Origin: Clostridiaceae bacterium | Lineage (GTDB): Bacteria > Bacillota > Clostridia > Acetivibrionales > DUMB01 | Direction: 5' to 3' | DNA length: 64,000 nt | Assembly (NCBI GenBank): GCA_012840085.1 | Contig: DUMB01000017.1 | Location: forward strand, 41,864-105,863 | In this document: positions 57,984 through 64,000 of the stretch, one piece after another | Layout: the number at the start of each line of letters is the position of its first letter | How positions within the stretch are numbered: position 1 is the stretch's first letter | Program-made: the position numbers and the translations under genes | Notes under the pieces: generated by a model | What the model saw: the letters and a program-made list of their open reading frames with translations, nothing else | Told to the model about the DNA's origin: nothing | The model's database searches: none

Positions 57984-58766
57984 ATGTCAAAGTTACTTAA
58001 AGAAAAAATAATTAAAATAGAGAAACTTGCACCATTGCTTTTCAGATTGACAATACAATCTGAATATATAGCGAAAAACGCAAAACCCGGTCAATTTGTC
58101 AATATTAAATGCTGTGACGGTATAGATGCCCTGTTGCGAAGGCCTATAAGCATATGCAGCGTAAACAGGGAACAGGGCCTGTTTGATATAGTTTTTGAAG
58201 TAAGAGGCAGAGGAACTGAAATACTCTCCTTGAAGAAACCAGGAGATATACTTGATATACTTGGCCCGCTGGGCAAAAGTTTTTATGCTCCCAAAGACAA
58301 CAGTAAAATTGCAATAGTGGGTGGCGGTATAGGTGTATTTCCCCTCCTGTTTCTGCTAAAGGAGTTAAGATGTGCACACAAAACAGCATTTCTGGGATTC
58401 AGGTCTGCTGAAAATGCTGTGCTGCTTGATGAATTTAAAAAGGAATCTGACAGCATGTACGTTACAACAGATGACGGAAGCCTGGGAAGCAAAGGATTTG
58501 TAACAGATATTCTGGAGCAGAAGCTTTCGGAAGAAAGCTACGATATAATTTACTCCTGCGGGCCTGTAGTTATGATGAAAAGAGTGGCTGAAGCAGCGCA
58601 GAAGCATGAAATTAAATGCCAGGTATCACTGGAAGAGCGTATGGGATGCGGAATAGGCGCATGTCTTGTATGTGTTTGCAAGACGAGAAAAGATGATGGT
58701 TGGGAGTACAGTCATATATGCAGTGACGGGACTGTATTCTGGAGTTCGGAAGTAATATTTGATTGA
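57984..58766 (+). CDS. pyrK: Dihydroorotate dehydrogenase electron-transfer subunit
   Basis: A 260-residue FAD and [2Fe-2S] protein that passes electrons from PyrD to NAD+. The FAD motif is [10 protein letters not shown], the nucleotide-binding segment [15 protein letters not shown], and the cluster cysteines lie in [15 protein letters not shown] with the fourth in HICSDG. GGGAGG is 6 bases before ATG. It pairs with pyrD immediately downstream to form the class 1B enzyme. Confidence 0.96.
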   Translation: MSKLLKEKIIKIEKLAPLLFRLTIQSEYIAKNAKPGQFVNIKCCDGIDALLRRPISICSVNREQGLFDIVFEVRGRGTEILSLKKPGDILDILGPLGKSFYAPKDNSKIAIVGGGIGVFPLLFLLKELRCAHKTAFLGFRSAENAVLLDEFKKESDSMYVTTDDGSLGSKGFVTDILEQKLSEESYDIIYSCGPVVMMKRVAEAAQKHEIKCQVSLEERMGCGIGACLVCVCKTRKDDGWEYSHICSDGTVFWSSEVIFD

Positions 58767-58783
58767 TGAAAGCAGGTGCAGCT

Positions 58784-59713
58784 ATGGTGATTTCTGAAGA
58801 TATGAATATTGCGGTGGACATTGCGGGGTTAAAGCTTAAAAATCCGGTTATTGCCGCTTCCGGTACTTTCGGCTTTGGCCGTGAATACTCACAATATATA
58901 GATTTGAATCAGCTTGGAGGAATATCTGTAAAAGGGCTTACGTTAGAGCCCAGGCAGGGGAACAAGCCACCGCGCATTGCAGAAACTCCTGCAGGGATAT
59001 TAAACAGCGTGGGGCTGCAAAATCCGGGGGTACATTCATTTATAGAAAATGAAATACCTTATATAAGGCAGTTCGATACCGCAATAATTGCCAATATAGC
59101 GGGTAATACTGTTGAAGATTATTGCAAGATGGCTGAAATTTTGGATGATGAAGATATTGATGCAATAGAGCTAAATGTATCATGCCCGAATGTAAAAGCG
59201 GGATGCGTGGCTTTTGGAAACAACCCGTCAGGGATATACGAGATTACTTCACAAGTAAGGAAGTTCTGCAGCAAGCCTCTTATAGTAAAACTTACACCCA
59301 ATGTGGGCGATATTAGGGAAACGGCAAAAGCAGCGGAGGAAGCAGGAGCGGATGCACTGTCATTAATAAATACGATACTGGGAATGGCTATTGATATTCA
59401 CAAAAGAAGACCAATTCTTGCCAATAATATGGGCGGCCTTTCTGGTCCTGCTGTAAAGCCTGTTGCAGTAAGAATGGTATATGAGGTTTGCCAGACTGTT
59501 AAAATTCCTGTCATAGGAATGGGAGGAATATCAAACGGTGATGATGCTGTTGAATTTTTGCTTGCGGGTGCAAGTGCCGTAATGGTCGGAACTGCGAATT
59601 TTGTAAATCCCAGAGCATGTATAGATGTATTGGACGGTATAAAATCCTATATGTTGAAACATAAATATAAGAGTATATATGATATAATAGGAGCGTTGGA
59701 ACTGAACCAATAA
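58784..59713 (+). CDS. pyrD: Dihydroorotate dehydrogenase, catalytic subunit (class 1B)
   Basis: Oxidises dihydroorotate with FMN. The 309 residues contain [13 protein letters not shown], the active-site cysteine in [10 protein letters not shown], and [27 protein letters not shown] for FMN phosphate binding. The frame opens at 58763, but AGGTG is 5 bases before ATG 58784, which gives the standard N-terminus, so that start is used. It begins 17 bases after pyrK ends. Confidence 0.96.
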   Translation: MVISEDMNIAVDIAGLKLKNPVIAASGTFGFGREYSQYIDLNQLGGISVKGLTLEPRQGNKPPRIAETPAGILNSVGLQNPGVHSFIENEIPYIRQFDTAIIANIAGNTVEDYCKMAEILDDEDIDAIELNVSCPNVKAGCVAFGNNPSGIYEITSQVRKFCSKPLIVKLTPNVGDIRETAKAAEEAGADALSLINTILGMAIDIHKRRPILANNMGGLSGPAVKPVAVRMVYEVCQTVKIPVIGMGGISNGDDAVEFLLAGASAVMVGTANFVNPRACIDVLDGIKSYMLKHKYKSIYDIIGALELNQ

Positions 59714-59737
59714 AAATATAAATTTTCGGGGGAAGAC

Positions 59738-60421
59738 ATGAAAACCAGATTAATTTTTGTACGTCATGCTGAAGCCGAAGGCAATATTAACAGGCATTTT
59801 CACGGCTGGACAGATTCTAATATTACAGAAAAAGGACATATTCAGGCTGCAAAGCTTGGAGAGAGGTTTAAAAATATTGATGTTGATGTTATATATTCCA
59901 GCAGCTTGAAAAGAACACTTCAGACAGCATCATATATTGCAAAAGTGAAAAATCTTCCTATTATAAGAACTGATAAGCTAAAGGAGATAAACGGCGGGGA
60001 TTGGGAAAACGAACTGTGGGATGAGCTTCCAATCAAATGGCCTGAGGAGTACGACACCTGGGAGAACATGCCTCATGCACACAGAATGCCCAACGGTGAG
60101 ACCATGGAAGAGTTTAACCAGCGTTTGGTGAAAGAGATTATATATATAGCTGAAAACAATAAAGGGAAAAATGTATGTATTGTTACCCACGGTACGGCAA
60201 TAAGGGCATTAACATGCTTATTTTATGGTTGCAGCCTGGAGAACATGGCAAAAATACAGTGGCAGGACAATACGGCGATTACCATTGTTGACTATGAAGA
60301 CGGCAAATTCACAATGGTTTTGGAAGGCGATGTTTCACATCTCGACAAAGAAACAAGAACCATCGAGAATCAGGAATGGTGGAAGAAATTGAAAGAAAGC
60401 AATTTCAATGGAAATGAATAA
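59738..60421 (+). CDS. Histidine phosphatase family protein
   Basis: A 227-residue member of the phosphoglycerate-mutase-like superfamily. The catalytic RHAEAEGN (residues 9-16) and the second histidine in VTHGTAIRAL are present, along with SSLKRTLQTA. The substrate is not evident; alpha-ribazole or sugar phosphatases belong to the same group. GGGGGA is 4 bases before ATG, 24 bases after pyrD, and the pyrE-like gene follows, so it is co-transcribed with the pyr genes. It could act on a pyrimidine nucleotide or by-product, but that is only inferred from location. Confidence 0.88.
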   Translation: MKTRLIFVRHAEAEGNINRHFHGWTDSNITEKGHIQAAKLGERFKNIDVDVIYSSSLKRTLQTASYIAKVKNLPIIRTDKLKEINGGDWENELWDELPIKWPEEYDTWENMPHAHRMPNGETMEEFNQRLVKEIIYIAENNKGKNVCIVTHGTAIRALTCLFYGCSLENMAKIQWQDNTAITIVDYEDGKFTMVLEGDVSHLDKETRTIENQEWWKKLKESNFNGNE

Positions 60422-60445
60422 AATTTCAGGGGGAATGAATTAAAA

Positions 60446-61321
60446 GTGATGTCAAGTGGCAGAAATTCAAATGAAAAACTTGTATCATGGCTGTTTGAAA
60501 CAAATGCAGTCAGAGTATGTCCAAAGGATGAACCTTTCTGGTATACATCAGGAACAATCGGACCGTACTATATCAATACCCATTTTCTATACGGAAGCGA
60601 GGAAAAGGCTAACAGCCTTTTGAAAATAATTGATGAGGTAAAAGATGATAAAATTGGGTGCCCTCAGAAGATACTGGAACTTGTTACGGAGAATTATAAT
60701 AACACCGCTGTTTATAAAGCCCTCATAGATGAGCTTTGCGCTTTCTTGCTGGAGAAGTTTGATATGAATGAAGTTGATTGTATATCCGGTGGCGAAAGAA
60801 GAGACTGGTTCTTTTCGCTGATTACCGCAAAAATGCTGAAAAAACCCCACCTCACAATATACAAAGACCTGTCTGCGGTAATATCCGATGAAAATGGAAC
60901 GAGGTTTATCGACAATCTCAATGGTATGAAAGTATTACATATAGCCGATCTTATAACGGAAGCATCAAGTTATGAAAGGGCATGGATTCCGGCTATAAAG
61001 AATTTAAATGGGGAAATGAAATGGAGTGTCTCAATTGTAGACAGAAACCAGGGCGGCGCACAACTGCTTGAGAGAAACGGTGTAAAGCCGCATTCCATGA
61101 TATATGTGGACTACAATTTGTTTGATACTGCATTAATAATGGGACTTATTGACCTTGATCAGCATGACATGTTGTTAAGATATATCGACAACCCAAAGGA
61201 GTCCATGAGGCAGTTTTTAATAGATCACCCGGAATTTCTGGAAAACTCCCTTGCTGCTGATGAAAGAACCAGCCAGAGAGCAAAGCTGTGCATTGAGAAG
61301 GATGTGTATCAATTAAGGTAG
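60446..61321 (+). CDS. pyrE: Divergent orotate phosphoribosyltransferase-like protein
   Basis: A 291-residue protein in the place where pyrE is expected. The N-terminal half has KDEPFWYTSGTIGPYYINT, like the SGxxSPYY segment of orotate phosphoribosyltransferase, and the middle has ISGGERRDWFFS. Where the PRPP loop (VVIVDDVITTG) should be there is VLHIADLITEASSYE, without the paired aspartates. It is about 80 residues longer than normal PyrE, with an extra helical C-terminus. It completes the otherwise full UMP pathway in this block. Start GTG 60446 or ATG 60449 follows AGGGGGA. The family link is good, activity is unproven. Confidence 0.75.
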   Translation: MMSSGRNSNEKLVSWLFETNAVRVCPKDEPFWYTSGTIGPYYINTHFLYGSEEKANSLLKIIDEVKDDKIGCPQKILELVTENYNNTAVYKALIDELCAFLLEKFDMNEVDCISGGERRDWFFSLITAKMLKKPHLTIYKDLSAVISDENGTRFIDNLNGMKVLHIADLITEASSYERAWIPAIKNLNGEMKWSVSIVDRNQGGAQLLERNGVKPHSMIYVDYNLFDTALIMGLIDLDQHDMLLRYIDNPKESMRQFLIDHPEFLENSLAADERTSQRAKLCIEKDVYQLR

Positions 61322-61342
61322 ATAGACAGAGGTATAGACAGA

Positions 61343-61484
61343 GGGACGGTTCTGTGTCAGGAATGAACGAGACGGGGTTCTTCCGTCTGAGGCGAGACGG
61401 GGGACGGTTCTGTGTCGTAGACAGTACCTAGAAAGGGAAAGGTTTTTTGTTCCGTCTGAACGAGACACAAGACGGTTCTGTGTC
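61343..61484. repeat. Three copies of GACGGTTCTGTGTC in a repeat element
   Basis: GGGACGGTTCTGTGTC at 61343-61358 and 61401-61416, and GACGGTTCTGTGTC at 61471-61484, are interleaved with TTCCGTCTGA copies at 61381 and 61450. The element looks like a dispersed clostridial repeat. No gene is present. Confidence 0.7.
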
Positions 61485-61492
61485 AGGAAGAT

Positions 61493-61524
61493 AGAGCAAG
61501 GTGAGACAGATTCCTTGCTCTTTT
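61493..61524 (+). terminator. Terminator of the pyr block
   Basis: A perfect 9-bp stem AGAGCAAGG / CCTTGCTCT with an 11-base loop is followed by TTT, about 170 bases after the pyrE-like gene. Confidence 0.8.
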
Positions 61525-61572
61525 GAAATTTAATTACGATAGTTTATCGGATTTTCACAAAAGCAAATATCC

Positions 61573-61806
61573 ATGGAAAATAATTCGCTTCTTAATCATA
61601 TTGCGCTAATTTGGTTTAACAGTAAATTTAATGAATATGGTTTAATTATACATGATGGTGGAGGATCTTACATTAGAATCAATTACTATCCATGGTGTGG
61701 TTGTAGGCTCCCAGAGTCAAAAAGAGATTTATGTACATTAGAAAAACTTGGCTATGATGATTCAATTATTCGGGATATACCAGAAGAATTTAAGACTGAT
61801 AAATGA
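61573..61806 (+). CDS. DUF6980-like protein, probably N-terminally truncated
   Basis: A 77-residue product with KFNEYGLIIHDGGGSYIRINYYPWCGCRLPESKRD, which resembles the DUF6980 family (unknown function, often near toxin genes). The family name is from memory. Family members usually carry about 30 more N-terminal residues with further cysteines; here the first 15 residues do not match, and no ribosome site precedes ATG 61573. It may be a remnant. It sits between the pyr terminator and intron-like sequence. Confidence 0.5.
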   Translation: MENNSLLNHIALIWFNSKFNEYGLIIHDGGGSYIRINYYPWCGCRLPESKRDLCTLEKLGYDDSIIRDIPEEFKTDK

Positions 61807-61933
61807 ATATAGACAAGATGTGTAGCATGATTGTAATACCTTAACAGCTAATAATGAACTGTTTCATGTCAAGTAGATAGTAGAAATATTCTAATTTTTG
61901 ATGAATTCAATTATGGTTGACGTTAATTTTTTT

Positions 61934-62095
61934 GCACATCACGTATTCCGCGAAGCTTGGGAATAAAAGTCCGCTGTGAGGGCTAGCAGTTGCCAACCAC
62001 TAGCCGAAGGCAAGAGTGCCTATTGCGAGGTGTAATCTGAAGGAAGCCGTAGGCAAAGTTACGATCCGAGGAACATAAAATGTATGCAAAGAAGC
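61934..62095 (+). mobile_element. Degenerate group II intron 5' fragment (domain I)
   Basis: The segment with AAAGTCCGCTGTGAGGG, GTTGCCAACCACTAGC, GCAAGAGTGCC, TGCGAGGTG and TCTGAAGGAAGCCG aligns along its length with the intron at the window's right end. The 5' end is decayed and the rest of the ribozyme and its reverse transcriptase are missing. The bases to 62448 after it hold no clear gene. Confidence 0.7.
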
Positions 62096-62448
62096 AATTT
62101 AATATACATAATAAAGTGCTGATGACATTTTATAACCTTGCTGAAAATAAAGGTACGTATTATTTGAAAAACAGGCCGGAATCACTTTGACAACATGAAC
62201 ATTTTATCTATAACGACGAATGATAGGCAATATGTGCATTTGAATTTTATCTATGGGTATTTGGCATAAGTGATATGATACTAGTAAAAGCAGCAGGTTT
62301 TGAACAACAAAGAGCAAGAACATCTAAAGTTGAATGGCTTGGTTTGGAGGGATTTGGTGATGACCCTCGAGATACAGATAGAATAAAACAAGGTATACAC
62401 ATTTATAAGGATTCACATAAAAAATTTCTATGGTGGAGGTACTTAGAA

Positions 62449-62832
62449 ATGAGCAAAAAGGGTTTAGTAATTCCATTAATAATTTTGACTTTTTTATTAG
62501 TGACTTTAACGCTTGTTATAACGGGATGCAGTGCTTCAAACAATGAGGTCATTAAGAGTATAGAGTCTCCTACTGGAACCTATGTTGCTTATCTTTTCAT
62601 AAGAGATATGGGTGCTACCACCAGAGAGAGCTATCAACTGTCGATACTCAAAAAAGGAGAAAAACTTGGAAATAGACCCGGTAATGTTTCTATAGCATAT
62701 GGGCAGTTCGATATTGAATGGACTGGTGATAAAGAGTTAGCTATAAAGAACAAAACGATAGAAGAAGTATTCAAGAATGAAGAAAAATATGGTGAAGTAA
62801 CAATAGTGCACTATCCAAGTAAAAGTCAGTAA
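62449..62832 (+). CDS. Small lipoprotein, DUF5412-like
   Basis: A 127-residue lipoprotein. The hydrophobic signal ends at the lipobox ITGC (Cys27). The exported part contains SPTGTYVAYLFIRDMGATTRE, SILKKGEKLGNRPGNV and FDIEWTGDKELAIKN, resembling the DUF5412 family of unknown function (name from memory). GGAGG is 9 bases before ATG 62449. The same frame is open back to 62275 (EWLGLEGFGDDPRDTDRI); that part has no ribosome site and may be a relic of a toxin-type domain joined to this gene. Its Rhs surroundings suggest, but do not prove, an immunity role. Confidence 0.7.
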   Translation: MSKKGLVIPLIILTFLLVTLTLVITGCSASNNEVIKSIESPTGTYVAYLFIRDMGATTRESYQLSILKKGEKLGNRPGNVSIAYGQFDIEWTGDKELAIKNKTIEEVFKNEEKYGEVTIVHYPSKSQ

Positions 62833-63130
62833 TAAAGATGCCTTGATAAATCATAAGATTCTGTCAGAGCTTTTTTTTGGCTTTTCTGCTCCATCTCAAA
62901 TGCATGAATAATAGGGCAAAACTTACATTGACATTGACTCAAGCCTTGTATTTAGTATCCTAAAGGTTTTAATGGCTTCAGCGTTATCAAATTCTTTATT
63001 CATACCTATAGGATGTATGATTCTAGCAGTATACACAAAAATTCATGCATTAAAATATAACTAGAGACAGTTGGGCTAATGTAATAATTAATACCCTAGG
63101 GGATAAGACAATTATTTATGTATATAGTGA
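62833..63130. other. Spacer without a convincing gene
   Basis: A 44-codon hydrophobic open stretch ends at 63063 (ILKVLMASALSNSLFIPIG) but lacks a start codon and ribosome site, so it is likely a relic. The rest is AT-rich with no recognised signal. Confidence 0.4.
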
Positions 63131-63876
63131 TATCTTTTCAATGAATATGGTACTGAAACGTATGGAAATATTACCAAAGTTTATGATTACGATGCCTTTG
63201 GAAATGAAAAGAACCCAGATCCAAGCGATACCAATCAGTTCAGATACTGTGGCGAGTACTTTGACAAGGAAACCGGGACAATATACTTAAGGGCAAGGTA
63301 TTATGACCCTGCGACTTCACGCATGTTATCGGAAGACCCCTACTGGAGAATGCAGAGGATTTATGAGTATAACTCACAAGGCTTAAATCTCTATGTTTAC
63401 TGTGGAAATAATCCACTTATGTTTATTGATCCTTCGGGATTGGATTATATAATTGGTTGGTCTTACAGTAATGCCGATATTAAATATTTTAATGATTGGC
63501 TATATAAGAATGGATATTCAGATACATTGATGTCTGGCACAGATAATTGGACTGATGCTCACTGGGCTGAATTTGAAAGCAGAGATGCCTTTTCAAGAGC
63601 AGCACAAACAAGGCGAGACGAACTTATCGCAATGGGAATACCAGCAGATGAAATTCATTTGCGGCGAACAGATAGTAAGGCTGACTTAGAAAGCGCTTGG
63701 GCTGATTGGGCAAAAATCGGTATTGTTGAAAGTCTGGATTTTTATTCTCACGTGGCAGATGTGCGTGGTGGAAGCGAGAATTTTTGGGATAATGCCGCAA
63801 AATTAAATTGGGGATCAACTTTGCGCGAGTTGACAATCAACGGTAAGAAAACAGGGTATATAAGTTCTCCATATGC
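63131..63876 (+). pseudogene. Rhs-repeat protein C-terminus with toxin-like tail, truncated and intron-interrupted
   Basis: The frame from 63131 encodes Rhs-core sequence (ITKVYDYDAFGNEKNPD, FRYCGEYFDKETGTIYLRARYYDP, NLYVYCGNNPLMFIDPSGLD). It is the C-terminal end of a much larger polymorphic toxin or wall protein; the several thousand bases that should precede it are absent. After PSGLD comes a variable tail (SYSNADIKYFNDWLYKNGY, VESLDFYSHVADVRGGSENFW) that looks like a toxin domain. At 63877 the coding sequence is cut by a group II intron, so the last ORF codons to 63898 are intron sequence. The upstream ATG at 63323 is internal, not a real start. Confidence 0.75.

Positions 63877-64000
<124 letters not shown>

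Noticed and set aside
62275..62448. N-terminal extension of the DUF5412-like lipoprotein
   Set aside because: It would bury the signal peptide and lipobox; the ATG at 62449 has a proper ribosome site. The upstream part is more likely a relic of another reading frame.

Overview
The window is a low-GC Firmicute chromosome segment. The gene content points to an anaerobic, spore-forming Clostridia member, most likely near the Acetivibrio / Clostridium thermocellum group. The evidence is SpoVS and a SpoIID-like protein, the SCIFF peptide with its radical SAM maturase, class A RNase P RNA, PyrR-controlled pyrimidine genes, a PyrK/PyrDB dihydroorotate dehydrogenase, and strong GGAGG ribosome sites with many TTG/GTG starts. 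The species is not determined by the sequence alone.

Layout. (1) 1-2922, minus strand: asd-dapA-dapB, led by a lysine riboswitch with its own terminator and promoter. (2) 3289-14217, plus strand: a SpoIID/LytB-domain protein, queA, tgt, yajC, a TIGR04086-type membrane protein, the ranthipeptide pair scfA/scfB, a gamma-carbonic-anhydrase-like protein, an HD hydrolase, secD and secF. (3) 14467-21854: a leader with a terminator, then panB-panC-panD, a small membrane protein on the minus strand, an HD-GYP protein, dnaG and sigA. (4) 22173-22328: tRNA-Asn and a CAU tRNA. (5) 22589-31995: an accessory island of zinc-ribbon membrane proteins, an amidase lipoprotein, a TPR/DUF2135-like protein and several decayed genes. 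(6) 32357-48665: a core block with trmK, a Nif3-like gene, rnpB, a tepA/ylzJ pair, a chemoreceptor, ftsK/spoIIIE, rny, ymdB, spoVS, pgeF, a solute-binding lipoprotein, lspA and an rluD-type gene. (7) 48700-61321: the pyrimidine genes pyrR, pyrB, pyrC, pyrF, carA, carB, pyrK, pyrD, a phosphatase and a divergent pyrE-like gene. (8) 61322-64000: a decayed Rhs/immunity-like region with two group II intron segments, the second running off the window.

How the genes work together. asd-dap makes diaminopimelate and lysine under lysine feedback. yajC and secDF serve the Sec translocon, and queA/tgt make queuosine. panBCD makes pantothenate. The pyr block is a near-complete UMP pathway with a PyrR-type leader.

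Most unusual points. A 586-codon zinc-ribbon/propeller gene (29813-31573) is broken by a clean 452-bp internal inversion. Flipping it back restores one uninterrupted frame through both junctions. Many spacers are built from degenerate 14-19-bp tandem repeats. The orotate phosphoribosyltransferase-like gene lacks the usual PRPP-loop motif. The Rhs toxin-like reading frame is cut by a group II intron. All family names come from recognising motifs by eye; no database search was run.
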